Below are positions 49,647 through 59,702 of a stretch of 64,000 nucleotides of DNA, piece by piece. This stretch comes from Campylobacter fetus subsp. fetus. GTDB taxonomy: Bacteria > Campylobacterota > Campylobacteria > Campylobacterales > Campylobacteraceae. The stretch covers positions 1,364,001-1,428,000 of the forward strand of contig NZ_LS483431.1 of NCBI RefSeq assembly GCF_900475935.1, written 5' to 3'. Below the pieces are notes generated by a model. The model worked only from the letters and a program-made list of their open reading frames with translations. It ran no database searches and was not told the DNA's origin. A program made the position numbers and the translations under genes. Position 1 is the first letter of the stretch. Every line of letters starts with the position of its first letter.

Positions 49647-50711
49647 TTAAGCCATTTGAGCTGCTACTTCAGCTGCAAAATCTTCACTTTTTTTCTCTAA
49701 ACCTTCACCTACTTCAAAGCGAACATAGCTTACGATTTCTACTTTTCCGCCTACTTTTTTAGCCTCATCCGCAATGGCTTGCTCTACTGTTTTTTTATCA
49801 TCCATTACGTAAAACTGTCCTAAAAGAGTAAGGCGTTGATCAAGTTGAGTATTATCTGCTATATATCTATCGATTTGTCCGGGTAAAATTTTATCCCAGA
49901 TAGCCTCAGGTTTGCCTTGTTTTTTAAGCTCCGCTTTTAAATTCTCAGTTGCTTTTGCTATGATATCATCTGTTAATTGAGCGCGACTGGCAAACTCAGG
50001 AATTTTGTGAAGCGGTTTTTTAAGACGAACCAACTCTTCATTCTCTTTTTCAAGCTCGCCTTTAAGTGCTAGATACTCTTTTTCTACAAAATCGGCATCA
50101 AACTCCTTGTAGCTTATAACTTGAGGTTTCATAGCAGCTGCGTGCATACAAAGATTTCTTAAAAAATCATGAATTTTCGCTGCTGTTTCTTCACTGTCGC
50201 AAGCTGCGCCTATTAAAACACCAACACGACTATTTGAATGGATATATCCAGCTACGATGCCACCTTTTGCTGCTTTTATAGTTTCAAATCTTCTTACAAC
50301 CAAATTCTCGCCGATAGTTGCGATTTGGCTTTGAAAATACTCTTCAAATTTAACACCATTAATAGAACTCTCTTTTAGCTCTTCAACCGTATTTATAGAG
50401 TTTGTTTGAACATGAATGGTAGTGTTTTTAACTAAATCAACAAAAGTCGCATTTTTAGCTACGAAATCCGTTTCTGAGTTGATCTCAGTTATAGTTGCAG
50501 TTTTATTATTCTCACTTACGACTACGCTGACAAGTCCTTCGCTCGCTAAACGATCAGCTTTTTTAGCCGCTTTGCCAAGACCTTTTTCCCTTAATATATC
50601 AACTGCTTTTTGCATATCTCCGTTTGATTCTTGAAGCGCTTTTTTGCAGTCCATCATACCGGCTCCGGTACTTTCACGAAGCTCTTTTACCATACTTGCA
50701 CTTATTTCCAT
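49647..50711 (-). CDS. tsf: Elongation factor Ts
   Basis: 354 residues. UBA-like N-terminus VKELRESTGAGMMDCKKALQ, the core TDFVAKNATFVDLV, and a long C-terminal dimerisation insert as usual in this group. It recycles EF-Tu. Overlaps the rpsB stop by one base; same order as in most bacteria. Confidence 0.97.
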   Translation of the reverse strand: MEISASMVKELRESTGAGMMDCKKALQESNGDMQKAVDILREKGLGKAAKKADRLASEGLVSVVVSENNKTATITEINSETDFVAKNATFVDLVKNTTIHVQTNSINTVEELKESSINGVKFEEYFQSQIATIGENLVVRRFETIKAAKGGIVAGYIHSNSRVGVLIGAACDSEETAAKIHDFLRNLCMHAAAMKPQVISYKEFDADFVEKEYLALKGELEKENEELVRLKKPLHKIPEFASRAQLTDDIIAKATENLKAELKKQGKPEAIWDKILPGQIDRYIADNTQLDQRLTLLGQFYVMDDKKTVEQAIADEAKKVGGKVEIVSYVRFEVGEGLEKKSEDFAAEVAAQMA

Positions 50712-51487
50712 TATTGCTCCTCAAAGTCAGCTTCGCTCATAGCCTCAGCTACTACTTCGTCTTTTTCCTCTTGACTTACTGGCTCTACTTGCTCTGCTTC
50801 GTCTTGGTCTCTCAAAGCTTTTCCTTCGTTTATAGCCTCAGCCATCTCTTGACAAAATAGCTGAACGCTTCTTATAGCATCGTCATTTCCCGGAATTGGA
50901 AAATCAACTATATCAGGATCGCAGTTAGTATCTATAGGAGCAACGACCGGCATTCTTAATTTATTTGCTTCAGCAACTGCAATTTTCTCTTTTACGGTAT
51001 CTATAACAAAAACCATATCAGGCAGGCTTTTCATATTTCTAATACCGCCTAAAGTTGCTAAAAGCTTCTCTTTTTTGCGTCTTAGCATCAAAGCTTCTTT
51101 TTTAGTAAGTAAATTTATAGAGCCGTCTTCTTCCATGGCTTCTATAACTTCTAATTTTCTTATTGATTGTTTAATTGTTCCAAAATTTGTCATCATACCG
51201 CCAAGCCATCTGTGATTTACATATGGCATTCCGCATTTTTCGGCGTATTCTTTTATAGCAACGCCCACTTGCTTCTTAGTTCCTACGAATAATACGGTTT
51301 TACCCTCAGCTGCAGCGTCTCTAACAATGTTATATGTATATCTAAAGTATCTTATAGTCTTTTGAAGGTCAATTATATAAATACCTTTTCTCTCACCAAA
51401 AATGAACTTTTTCATCTTTGGATTCCAGCGTCTTGTTTGGTGGCCAAAATGCACACCACACTCTAATAAATCTCTCATAGTAACCAT
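50711..51487 (-). CDS. rpsB: 30S ribosomal protein S2
   Basis: 258 residues. [40 protein letters not shown] and [40 protein letters not shown] are S2 signatures. The last ~35 residues are acidic and low-complexity. AAGGAGAAACTC precedes the ATG. A stable hairpin in the leader suggests autoregulation. Confidence 0.97.
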   Translation of the reverse strand: MVTMRDLLECGVHFGHQTRRWNPKMKKFIFGERKGIYIIDLQKTIRYFRYTYNIVRDAAAEGKTVLFVGTKKQVGVAIKEYAEKCGMPYVNHRWLGGMMTNFGTIKQSIRKLEVIEAMEEDGSINLLTKKEALMLRRKKEKLLATLGGIRNMKSLPDMVFVIDTVKEKIAVAEANKLRMPVVAPIDTNCDPDIVDFPIPGNDDAIRSVQLFCQEMAEAINEGKALRDQDEAEQVEPVSQEEKDEVVAEAMSEADFEEQ

Positions 51488-51523
51488 GAGTTTCTCCTTA
51501 AAAAATATTTAGTTTCTTCCTCT

Positions 51524-51569
51524 GTGCTCCTTAGTGGCGTTTTTACCACAACTAAAAAAGGATTAGCAC
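51524..51569 (-). promoter_or_regulatory. Structured leader of rpsB-tsf mRNA
   Basis: On the mRNA strand three stacked arms pair: GTGCT with AGCAC, CCTT with AAGG, and GTGG with CCAC around loop TAAAAACG. The stem lies 37 bases before the rpsB ATG. Similar leaders bind S2 in other bacteria; binding here is inferred. Confidence 0.55.
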
Positions 51570-51639
51570 ATGTGAAATGAAGTTCGTATTTTATCTAAAT
51601 CAAGCTTATTATTTCATAAAAATTAGTTTAAATTTAGAG

Positions 51640-51861
51640 CTACTTGCTTAGCTGAGAATTATCTCTTATCTCTTCTAAAGCAGTAAAAATTTCAGCTATT
51701 TTTTCTAAATTTGACTCATCTATAATAATCTCTCTTGGAGCAAATAAAATCTCTAAAATCCGCATATTTGAGGTAAAATCCACACTGAATTTTTTCGCGT
51801 TTAAAGATATATTGTATAACTCTAGATCTTCTTGTTTAAACTCTTTGTACGCACTTATCAT
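51640..51861 (-). CDS. Hypothetical protein, 73 residues
   Basis: Small, acidic, helical protein (ESNLEKIAEIFTALEEIRDN) without signal or membrane segment and with no family I recognise. Its ATG overlaps the yfiH stop (ATGA), so it is translated with the ribE-yfiH unit. Confidence 0.6.
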   Translation of the reverse strand: MISAYKEFKQEDLELYNISLNAKKFSVDFTSNMRILEILFAPREIIIDESNLEKIAEIFTALEEIRDNSQLSK

Positions 51862-52547
51862 GATAATCCATCCTTAAGCATTATAAATCCACAAAATCTA
51901 CCGGTTACGCCGTCTTTTCTATATGAAAAAAATCTCTCGTCGCAATGGGTGCAAATCCCGCTAAACTCATAATCTCTCACGCCCAAACTATCAAGTTCGT
52001 ATTTTAATGCTGCATTCATATCAAATTTAGTTTTATTTTTAAATTTGTTAAACTCTCCCAAATCCAAATCCCCTATATCGTAACAATTTCCGCTTATATT
52101 TGCACCGATTATCACTTTTAAATTTAGTGATTCCGAACCCATTTTTTTGATAGTTTTTGAAACTATGTGTGAGACTACTCCGGCTCTACCTGCGTGGATA
52201 GCAGCTATCTTTTTTGTGAATTTATCATAAACAAGAACAGGCGAACAATCAGCCGTAATAGTGCATAATGCCACATTTTTCAGCTTAGTAATAATAGCAT
52301 CACAAGGAGAAATTTCATCATCAATGCTAGATATCTCACAAACTATATCAGAGTGAATTTGATCCATAAAAATAAGCTTTTTCGCACCGATTTTTTGTTT
52401 TAAAATTTCTCTGTTTTCAAACACGTTTTTTATATCATCGCCTACATGAGTAGCCAAATTCAAACTTTCATAAATGCCGCTTGAAACACCACCATCTTTG
52501 GTGCTAAATCCGGCTAAAACATCATTACCATCAATACAAACTAGCAT
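51858..52547 (-). CDS. YfiH/LACC1-family protein (multicopper-oxidase-like, purine nucleoside phosphorylase)
   Basis: About 229 residues from ATG 52547. KLIFMDQIHSDIVCEI, ALCTITADCSPVLVYD and GICTHCDERFFSYRKDG with the conserved metal-binding His/Cys set. The usual HAGWRG is HAGRAG here. Relatives act as peptidoglycan-editing or nucleoside phosphorylase enzymes. Frame is open 11 codons upstream into ribE; the internal ATG fits the family. Confidence 0.85.
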   Translation of the reverse strand: MLVCIDGNDVLAGFSTKDGGVSSGIYESLNLATHVGDDIKNVFENREILKQKIGAKKLIFMDQIHSDIVCEISSIDDEISPCDAIITKLKNVALCTITADCSPVLVYDKFTKKIAAIHAGRAGVVSHIVSKTIKKMGSESLNLKVIIGANISGNCYDIGDLDLGEFNKFKNKTKFDMNAALKYELDSLGVRDYEFSGICTHCDERFFSYRKDGVTGRFCGFIMLKDGLS

Positions 52548-53154
52548 AAAAATCCGCCTCTTGCCACGATAAATCGCCACTGTTTTTTTTATCTTTCATA
52601 GATAAAATTCTATCTGCATAACGAGCCAAAAGATCGGTTTCTACATTTACTTTACGACCGACTTTAAACTCGCCAAAAAGACTATCTTTCAAGCTTAATG
52701 GAATAATCGTAAGCCTTATACTATCTTTAAAAACTTCATTTATCGTAAGACTCACGCCATCAACTGCTATACTGCCTTTGTTTGAAACAAGATGCATAAC
52801 GTTTGAGGGAAGTTTTATGTAGAAATTCGTTCCGCTTTGCAATGTTTCAATTTTTATTATCTCTCCAACGGCATCAATGTGACCTTGCATAAGATGTCCA
52901 TCAACCCTATGAGATAGTTTCATAGCAGGCTCTATATGTACTTTTCCTCTATAGTTTTGCAGTGCCAAATGCTCTTTACTTTCGCTACTAAGCTCTACGC
53001 TAAATCCGGTTTCGCTCACGCTAGTCACACTCAAACAAGCTCCGTTTACGGCAATGCTATCTCCTAAATTTGGCTTATAGTTCGCTTTAAGAGTTAATGT
53101 TTTTCCATCAAATTTAATAACCTCAGCTATCTCCCTGATCAATCCATTAAACAT
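52531..53154 (-). CDS. ribE: Riboflavin synthase, alpha subunit
   Basis: 207 residues: two lumazine-binding domains. MFNGLIREIAEVIKFDGKTL, VNGACLSVT (first) and GSIAVDGVSLTINEV (second), with HLMQGHIDAVGEI between. It makes riboflavin from two lumazines. No FMN riboswitch is seen upstream. Divergent from mnmG; overlaps yfiH by 17 bases. Confidence 0.95.
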   Translation of the reverse strand: MFNGLIREIAEVIKFDGKTLTLKANYKPNLGDSIAVNGACLSVTSVSETGFSVELSSESKEHLALQNYRGKVHIEPAMKLSHRVDGHLMQGHIDAVGEIIKIETLQSGTNFYIKLPSNVMHLVSNKGSIAVDGVSLTINEVFKDSIRLTIIPLSLKDSLFGEFKVGRKVNVETDLLARYADRILSMKDKKNSGDLSWQEADFYASLY

Positions 53155-53256
53155 AATTTATCCTAAATTTAATGTAGCAATTATACGAAATTTATACTTT
53201 TTTTACTCTAAATTTGATACAATCCCTGACTCCAACAAATAACAAGGTTTGAAATT

Positions 53257-55122
53257 ATGAATTATGATGTAATAGTTGTAGGCGGCGGACACGCTGGTAT
53301 AGAAGCTTCTTTAGCAGCTGCAAAAATGGGTGCTAAAACTCTGCTTATAACCATACTAGCCGAGCAAATCGGAGCTGCTAGCTGCAACCCTGCAATAGGA
53401 GGTCTTGCAAAAGGTCATTTAGTAAAAGAGATAGACGCGCTCGGCGGTCAAATGGGGCTTACTACAGATGCTTGCGGAATTCAGTTTCGTCTTTTAAATG
53501 AGAGCAAAGGTCCGGCCGTGCGCGGAAGCAGAGCGCAAATCGATATGGATAGATATAGAGTTTATATGAGAAATCTTTTGTTAAATACTCCAAATTTAGA
53601 GGTTACTCAAGAGATCGCAACAGAGATTTTAACAAAAGATAATAACATAATCGGCGTAAAAACCCACCTTGATAATAACTACGGCACAAAAAAACTCATT
53701 ATAACAACAGGAACTTTCTTAAACGGACTTATCCATGTTGGATTCAATAAACTTGAAGCCGGACGCGTCGGAGAACTAAGCAGCAAATCTCTTTCCGCGT
53801 CTCTAAAAAGTTTAAATTTAGAAATGGGCAGGCTAAAAACCGGAACTTGTCCTAGAGTTTTAGCAAAAAGTATTGATTTTAGCGTACTTGAAAGACAAGA
53901 TGGAGATCAAGATCCAACTCCATTTAGTTTTCGTACAAAAGAATTTAATAAAACCCAACTACCTTGCTACATCGCCTATACGAACGAGAAAACTCATGAA
54001 ATAATACGTTCGAATTTTGATAGAGCACCGCTATTTACAGGTCAGATTGAAGGTATAGGTCCAAGATATTGTCCAAGTATCGAAGATAAAATAAATAGAT
54101 TTGGAGATAGGGAGCGCCATCATCTTTTTATCGAACCTCAAACACGAGAAGCTACAGAATACTATATAAATGGTTTTTCAACTAGTTTACCATATGATGC
54201 TCAAGTCGAAATGCTTCGCTCAGTAAAAGGTTTTCAAAATGCCAAAATAGTCCGTCACGGATATGCTATAGAGTATGATTATGTCTCTCCGACAGAGCTC
54301 AAACATACTCTTGAAACAAAAAAAATAAACGGTCTTTATCTAGCCGGTCAGATAAACGGAACTACCGGATACGAAGAAGCGGCCGCTCAAGGACTTATGG
54401 CAGGTATAAATGCGGCTTTAAATTTAAAAACGAGAGAGCCGCTGATCTTGCGACGAGATGAGAGTTATATCGGCGTTCTTATAGATGATCTAGTTACAAA
54501 AGGCACAAAAGAGCCTTATAGAATGTTTACTAGTCGCGCCGAGTATCGTTTGCTTTTAAGAGAAGATAACGCAAACTTAAGACTTAGCAAATATGGCTAC
54601 AACGTAGGATTGCTACCAAAAGAGGCTTTCGAAGAGATGCTTAAGTTAAAATCGAATTTAGAAAAAGGAATGGAGATCTTATTAACAAAAGATATGAGTC
54701 CAAACAAGGAAAATTTAGAGTTTCTAGCTAGCATAGATGAGGATATTATAAATGAAAAAGTTCCGCTTCAAAAGATAGCCGCTAGAAAATCTTTTACAAT
54801 AGAAAAATTACGCAAATTAAACGAGTTTTTCTTAAATTTAGATGACAAATCGCTAAATCAGATATTAACAGAGGCAAAATACTATCATTATATAGCTCAA
54901 CAACAAATAGAAGTTGAAAAAATGAAAGGACTTTTGGATATTAAAATTCCTAAGAGTCTTGAGTTCAAAAGCATAAGTGGACTAAGCAACGAAGTCGTAG
55001 AAAAACTAAATAAATTTGCTCCGCCGACACTTGCGGCGGCTTCGAACATCAGCGGTATAACTCCGGCCGCCATAGATATTTTGCATATTGCCATAAAATA
55101 TCATTGTCAAAAAACAAAGTAA
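53257..55122 (+). CDS. mnmG: tRNA uridine-5-carboxymethylaminomethyl modification enzyme
   Basis: 621 residues, full length. FAD site [71 protein letters not shown], and the C-terminal helical MnmE-binding domain. With MnmE it modifies wobble uridine of several tRNAs. AAGG precedes the ATG. In C. jejuni gidA lies near petABC as here. Confidence 0.96.
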   Translation: MNYDVIVVGGGHAGIEASLAAAKMGAKTLLITILAEQIGAASCNPAIGGLAKGHLVKEIDALGGQMGLTTDACGIQFRLLNESKGPAVRGSRAQIDMDRYRVYMRNLLLNTPNLEVTQEIATEILTKDNNIIGVKTHLDNNYGTKKLIITTGTFLNGLIHVGFNKLEAGRVGELSSKSLSASLKSLNLEMGRLKTGTCPRVLAKSIDFSVLERQDGDQDPTPFSFRTKEFNKTQLPCYIAYTNEKTHEIIRSNFDRAPLFTGQIEGIGPRYCPSIEDKINRFGDRERHHLFIEPQTREATEYYINGFSTSLPYDAQVEMLRSVKGFQNAKIVRHGYAIEYDYVSPTELKHTLETKKINGLYLAGQINGTTGYEEAAAQGLMAGINAALNLKTREPLILRRDESYIGVLIDDLVTKGTKEPYRMFTSRAEYRLLLREDNANLRLSKYGYNVGLLPKEAFEEMLKLKSNLEKGMEILLTKDMSPNKENLEFLASIDEDIINEKVPLQKIAARKSFTIEKLRKLNEFFLNLDDKSLNQILTEAKYYHYIAQQQIEVEKMKGLLDIKIPKSLEFKSISGLSNEVVEKLNKFAPPTLAAASNISGITPAAIDILHIAIKYHCQKTK

Positions 55123-55506
55123 ATTAGTATGATTTCTATATCCTAGATTATAGGAGTTATGGTATGCAAAAATCTTTTTTGACCTAGATTAAACAAATTC
55201 ACTCTATTGGCTATTTTTAGATTATGAACATCTTGTACCGCATTTTTTGATAAAAAAGACAAAACTTCACAATAATACAAAAAATATTGAATAATAAATT
55301 TATACCCATAAAAGAGTGAATTAATACGGTTAAATAAATTTTTAATTTTAAAATGATAAAATTACAAGTTGTCAAGTGGTTTTCGCTTCTTTATTTAGCA
55401 AACTATTATGCTAAATAAAAAACTTAAATTTAAGCTCTCCACTTACTCATCAAATATTTTTAAATTTGATTAAAAAATATATATCAATCAAATTGAAAGG
55501 AAAGAA
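55123..55506. other. mnmG-petA intergenic region with inverted repeats
   Basis: 384 bp. One frame (about 55202-55294) reads LYWLFLDYEHLVPHFLIKKT and then stops, with a stop also just upstream; possibly a gene relic, not recognised. Nearer petA, TTTATTTAGCA (55390-55400) pairs perfectly with TGCTAAATAAA (55409-55419), nested inside AAGTGG/CCACTT, and CTTAAATTTAAG is a palindrome. It probably contains the petA promoter and 5' leader. No arsB gene is present; from memory C. jejuni has one here. Confidence 0.5.
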
Positions 55507-56013
55507 ATGTCTGTAGACAAGCAAGAAAGACGGGATTTCATCGGCATGGCATTTGGTGCCGTTGCTGCAGTAGGCGGTGTCTTTGCTCTTGTTGGTATGA
55601 AAAAGACTTGGGATCCGCTTCCTAGCGTAAAAGCAGCTGGATTTACGATTGTAGATTTAAGCCCTATGCAAGCCGGAGAGTTCCGTCAAGTCGAGTGGCG
55701 TAAAAAACCGATTTTCATCATCAAAAAAGATGCACAGATGAAAGCAAACCCGGCTAGAGATGTAGTTATCGGGGAAGATAAATATATGTTGGCTATAGGG
55801 CTTTGCACACACCTTGGCTGTATTCCTAGCTGGAGCGCGAGCGATAAGATATTTAAATGTGCGTGCCACGGTGGAGAGTTTGACTCAAGCGGAGTTAATA
55901 CTTTTGGACCGCCACCTCGTCCATTAGATATCCCGCCATTTAAAATAGACGGCACAAAACTTGTTTTAGGCGAAGAAGGTCCTGAATACAAGAAACTTGT
56001 CGGCATAGCGTAA
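55507..56013 (+). CDS. petA: Ubiquinol-cytochrome c reductase, Rieske iron-sulfur subunit
   Basis: 168 residues. Twin-arginine N-terminus (ERRDFIGMAFGAVAAVGGVF) with a membrane anchor, then the Rieske cluster in GLCTHLGCIP and FKCACHGGEFDSSG (C-x-H and C-x-x-H). Carries electrons from quinol to cytochrome c1. Strong RBS AAAGGAAAGAA. First gene of petABC. Confidence 0.95.
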   Translation: MSVDKQERRDFIGMAFGAVAAVGGVFALVGMKKTWDPLPSVKAAGFTIVDLSPMQAGEFRQVEWRKKPIFIIKKDAQMKANPARDVVIGEDKYMLAIGLCTHLGCIPSWSASDKIFKCACHGGEFDSSGVNTFGPPPRPLDIPPFKIDGTKLVLGEEGPEYKKLVGIA

Positions 56014-56023
56014 GGGGGATAAA

Positions 56024-57271
56024 ATGGCACATATTACAAAAGCTACAAGCGTTCGCGATTGGTTTGATCAAAGAATCGCAATTACGAAATTATGGAATGT
56101 TCTTGCTGGTCAGTATTGGATTCCGAAAAATATAAATTTTCTTTGGGCTATGGGTGTTATACTCACGGTACTATTTACTATATTATTTATAACCGGACTT
56201 CTGCTAGTTATGTACTATAAACCAGATGCAAATTTAGCATTTGATAGCGTAAATTATACTATCATGAAAGAAGTTGAGTATGGTTGGCTATGGCGTCATA
56301 TGCACGCAGTAGCGGCTTCGGTTATATTTTTAATTCTTTATATCCACGCATTTGTTGGAATTTATTACGGTTCTTATAAAAAAGGGCGTGAGATGATATG
56401 GATAAGCGGAATGTTGCTTTTCCTTATATTCTCAGCTGAAGCATTTAGCGGATATATGCTTCCTTGGGGTCAAATGAGTTACTGGGCTGCGCAAGTTATC
56501 ACTCAGCTATTTGGCGGTATTCCGATCATTGGAGACGCTGTTGTAGAATGGATAAGAGGCGATTACGCGGTTAGCGATCCTACGCTTACTAGATTTTTTA
56601 TGCTGCACGTATGTTTGCTTCCTATAGTCATCATAATGGTTATAGCTATCCACTTTTATACTTTAAGAATACCTCACGTAAATAACTTAGAAGGCGAAGA
56701 GATAGATTTTGAACTTGAAGCAGAAAAATATCTAAATGGAAATAAAAAAGAATCAAAAGTTATAGCATTTTGGCCAGATTTTTTAAGTAAAGATTTTATG
56801 TATATATCATTTTTTATGATATTCTTTTTCTACTTAGTAAGCTTCCACTTCGGCTTTGCTATGGATCCTATAAATTTCGATCCGGCAAACGCTGCAAAAA
56901 CTCCACCTCATATATATCCTGAGTGGTATTTCTTATGGCAATATGAAATTTTACGTGGGTTTTTCTTTGATATTGGACCTTTAAAAGCTGCTGATATAGG
57001 ATTGCTTGCATTTTCATTTGCTGGTATTTCACTATTTTTTATGCCTCTTTATGATAGAAGCGATGTTGTTGCTCCAGCACATAAAAGAAAAGGCTTTTTT
57101 ATATGGTTTTGGCTGCTAATAATCGACCTAATAATCCTAACAGTATACGGAAAACTTCCTCCAACGGGATTTAATGCTTGGATAGGATTTTTCTCTTCTA
57201 TAGCATATTTACTATTGCTTTTAGTAGTACTTCCTATTGTTACTATTATGGAAAGAAAGGGGAATAAATGA
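56024..57271 (+). CDS. petB: Ubiquinol-cytochrome c reductase, cytochrome b subunit
   Basis: 415 residues, about eight transmembrane helices. Heme-ligating His pairs are in YGWLWRHMHAVAASVIF and in helix IV; the PEWY quinone motif appears in HIYPEWYFLWQYEILRG. Integral inner-membrane core of the bc1 complex. AAGGGGGAT precedes the ATG; it overlaps petC by four bases (ATGA). Confidence 0.95.
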   Translation: MAHITKATSVRDWFDQRIAITKLWNVLAGQYWIPKNINFLWAMGVILTVLFTILFITGLLLVMYYKPDANLAFDSVNYTIMKEVEYGWLWRHMHAVAASVIFLILYIHAFVGIYYGSYKKGREMIWISGMLLFLIFSAEAFSGYMLPWGQMSYWAAQVITQLFGGIPIIGDAVVEWIRGDYAVSDPTLTRFFMLHVCLLPIVIIMVIAIHFYTLRIPHVNNLEGEEIDFELEAEKYLNGNKKESKVIAFWPDFLSKDFMYISFFMIFFFYLVSFHFGFAMDPINFDPANAAKTPPHIYPEWYFLWQYEILRGFFFDIGPLKAADIGLLAFSFAGISLFFMPLYDRSDVVAPAHKRKGFFIWFWLLIIDLIILTVYGKLPPTGFNAWIGFFSSIAYLLLLLVVLPIVTIMERKGNK

Positions 57272-58293
57272 AAGAGTTAAAGGCGTTTATTGTAGTAGTT
57301 ATAGTCACTGGCGTAATCTACTGGGGAGTTGAGCCTTATGCACATTCAGTTATGAACCCGCATGTAGAACCTGCAAATTTCGATTTTGCTGCTGAAGATA
57401 TAGGATTAGCAAAAGTTGATGTTGCTAAAGCTGAGGCTGCACTAGAAACTGCAAAATCAAGAAATAATCCAGAAGCCATAGAATCAGCGCAAAAAGTACT
57501 AGACTCTGCTAAAGCAAATTTAGAAAAATACAGCAACTTCTGGGCGGATATAAACTCTATTGATCTAGCAAAAGGCAGTGCTAAAACAGGAGAAGAACTA
57601 ATCGCTGCTGCCGGGTGTAATGCATGTCACGGGATAAAATCCGCAAATATGCCGGCTCCTATGGATGACAAAACAGCTAGTGAAAGTTTTGGAGTAGCGC
57701 CTCCAGATCTTAGCGATATAGGATATCTATATGATGGAAAATTCCTAGCCGCACTTATAAAAGATCCGGTATTAGCACTGAAACTAAGCCATAAATTTAG
57801 CGATGAGCAACCATTTCTTATGACTCCGTTTATGGGTGCTGGCGGCGATCTGAATCAAGAAATAGCCGACCTTGTGGCTTACTTTAAAAGTATAGCTCCA
57901 AAAGAGATGAGCGATAGAGACGTATTTGTAAATGCTTGTGCAAGATGTCATGATATGAAATATACAAACATATTTGCAAATGGCAATAAACAGAGCATAC
58001 AAACATATTTAGGTACAACCCCTCCTGATCTTTCTATGTATATAAGATCAAGAAGCGTGGATTATCTAAATAACTTTATTAATGACACTCAAAAGATGTT
58101 GCCTGGTACTTCAATGCCTCGTGTAGGACTAAATAAAGAAGCTCAACAGCAAGTTATGGCATATATGAACGAAGCTGGAGATAGCAAAAAAGCAGAACGC
58201 GAAAGTACAGGTATATATATAATGATATATTTCTTGATACTAGGTGGATTTGCTCTACTTTGGAAAAAGAAAATTTGGTCTAAACTCCATTAA
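57268..58293 (+). CDS. petC: Ubiquinol-cytochrome c reductase, diheme cytochrome c subunit
   Basis: 341 residues. An N-terminal anchor, an Ala-rich coiled stretch (KVDVAKAEAALETAKSRNNP), then two heme motifs, CNACH and CARCH, and a C-terminal transmembrane helix (GIYIMIYFLILGGFALLWKK). Two hemes are typical of the epsilonproteobacterial c-type subunit. Passes electrons to the small cytochromes c. Confidence 0.93.
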   Translation: MKELKAFIVVVIVTGVIYWGVEPYAHSVMNPHVEPANFDFAAEDIGLAKVDVAKAEAALETAKSRNNPEAIESAQKVLDSAKANLEKYSNFWADINSIDLAKGSAKTGEELIAAAGCNACHGIKSANMPAPMDDKTASESFGVAPPDLSDIGYLYDGKFLAALIKDPVLALKLSHKFSDEQPFLMTPFMGAGGDLNQEIADLVAYFKSIAPKEMSDRDVFVNACARCHDMKYTNIFANGNKQSIQTYLGTTPPDLSMYIRSRSVDYLNNFINDTQKMLPGTSMPRVGLNKEAQQQVMAYMNEAGDSKKAERESTGIYIMIYFLILGGFALLWKKKIWSKLH

Positions 58294-58322
58294 GAATTTT
58301 GCCCCTAAAAAGGGCAAAATTC
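58294..58322 (+). terminator. Terminator after petC
   Basis: GAATTTTGCCC / GGGCAAAATTC, an 11-bp perfect stem with loop CTAAAAA, starting right after the petC stop. The 3' T-run is weak (CACTCTTAAATTT), but the stem is strong. Confidence 0.7.
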
Positions 58323-58385
58323 ACTCTTAAATTTAACACTACCGAAAATTAATTTATCTTAATCTATAAATTTAAAATATCAAAA

Positions 58386-59096
58386 TCAATCACTCATACC
58401 TCGTACGCAATACCCAAATCCAAGATAGTTTTTGTCTCCTATTGAGTATTTCATAGCAGCTTTTGAAAGCTCGCCGGCGCTACTACTTTGCGAAAAATAT
58501 ATCTTCATCTTGTGAGAAAAAACAGTATGTTTTTCATGTTCAAAGACAAGAGGTTTATTTGATAAAATTTCTATCGATAATATATCATTTAAATTAGCGG
58601 TTATATTTTTTGACTCAAAATGTTTTAACTTCTTGACCAAATCATCGATACAAAGAGTTTTAAGGGCATCTAAATTTGAATTTTTCATAGTCCAAAACTG
58701 ATTTTCTAAATTTGAAAATGCAAAAACCGCAGGACTAGCCGTATAGATACTATGTATATAAGATGATCTATTTATAAACTTTTTTTCTATATCTATGAGA
58801 ACAAAACCGTTATTAAGATTTTTTGTAAGCACCTGCTTTATATGGTTTGCAACGCTATCTGAATTGCATTTTATATTTAAATTATACAAATCTCCAGCTT
58901 CATAGAGTTTTGTTTTAAATTTTAAAGGATATAAAAAACCAAAACTATATGGATTTATCTCTTCGTTATAAGTAAATTTTGGAATCTCGTCATTATTTAA
59001 AAGAGGCAAATTAACATTTTTAAATAAAAAATCAGGCATTTTTCTTAGATGAAAACCGCTCTTAAGTTGCAATAAAATTTTTAACACAATCATCAT
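58386..59096 (-). CDS. Cas6-family CRISPR endoribonuclease-like protein, solitary
   Basis: 236 residues. The N-terminal half has the RAMP-like pattern YSFGFLYPLKFKTKLYEAGD followed by LYNLNIKC, seen in type I-B/III Cas6 proteins. The C-terminus has the hallmark glycine-rich loop, KYSIGDKNYLGFGYCVRG (G-x-G/D-x-x-x-x-G-F-G). A possible catalytic histidine is in SGFHLRKM near residue 16. Cas6 cuts CRISPR repeats, yet no repeat array or other cas gene is in the window. ATG 59093 has better RBS spacing (AAAGGA) than ATG 59096. It lies between petC and a tRNA pair that hosts an integrated element. Function now unknown; frame intact. Confidence 0.72.
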   Translation of the reverse strand: MMIVLKILLQLKSGFHLRKMPDFLFKNVNLPLLNNDEIPKFTYNEEINPYSFGFLYPLKFKTKLYEAGDLYNLNIKCNSDSVANHIKQVLTKNLNNGFVLIDIEKKFINRSSYIHSIYTASPAVFAFSNLENQFWTMKNSNLDALKTLCIDDLVKKLKHFESKNITANLNDILSIEILSNKPLVFEHEKHTVFSHKMKIYFSQSSSAGELSKAAMKYSIGDKNYLGFGYCVRGMSD

Positions 59097-59479
59097 AAAT
59101 CCTTTATGATTTTTTACATAGTAGCAGATAATTAGAAAAAAAAGTGTTTATTTAACATAAAAGTTATAATATTATAATAAAATGTGTATTTACGTAACTA
59201 ATTAAATTTAAATTTATAAATTGCTATCCCATATATTCATATTTAGTCCTATATAAATACAATTATATATTAAAAACTATAAATTTTAAGTTTAATTTTA
59301 ATTATTTTATATATGCATACAATACGCATTTGACTATAATGCTTTTTATGAATTTGGTTATATATATCTAATATTTTAATATTATTACGCTAATCTTATT
59401 TTTTTAATATATCTAAAAACCCATAATTTTAAATCCAGCTCATTTTACTTATAAAATTATGTATATTCACAAAAAAACC
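59097..59479. other. AT-rich gap between cas6-like gene and tRNA genes
   Basis: About 380 bp of very A/T-rich DNA. I looked for CRISPR repeats because of the adjacent cas6-like gene and found none. No coding frame or conserved structure is evident before the tRNA promoter. Confidence 0.5.
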
Positions 59480-59508
59480 TTGACAAAAAAGCAAAAAAAT
59501 TATATAAT
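59480..59508 (+). promoter_or_regulatory. Consensus promoter of the tRNA-Gln/tRNA-fMet pair
   Basis: TTGACA (59480-59485), 17-base spacer, TATAAT (59503-59508): a perfect sigma70 promoter, about 19 bases before tRNA-Gln. Confidence 0.85.
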
Positions 59509-59526
59509 AGCGGCTCATTTTGAGGT

Positions 59527-59601
59527 TGGGGTATAGCCAAGCGGTAAGGCAACTGGTTTTGGTCCAGTCATTCAGAGGTTCGAATCCTCTTACCCCATCC
59601 A
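59527..59601 (+). tRNA. tRNA-Gln (TTG)
   Basis: Acceptor arms TGGGGTA / TACCCCA pair fully; the anticodon stem ACTGG / CCAGT encloses loop TTTTGGT with anticodon TTG; T-arm AGAGGTTCGAATCCTCT is intact; CCA is encoded. It is followed 12 bases later by tRNA-fMet. Confidence 0.95.
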
Positions 59602-59613
59602 ACTTCTATTTGT

Positions 59614-59701
<88 letters not shown>

Positions 59702-59702
59702 A

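Noticed and set aside
55202-55294. Short frame LYWLFLDYEHLVPHFLIKKT as a gene.
   Set aside because: No start codon or RBS, stop just upstream and no recognised family; noted only as a possible relic.
59097-59526. CRISPR array next to the cas6-like gene.
   Set aside because: No regularly spaced repeats found on reading both flanks.
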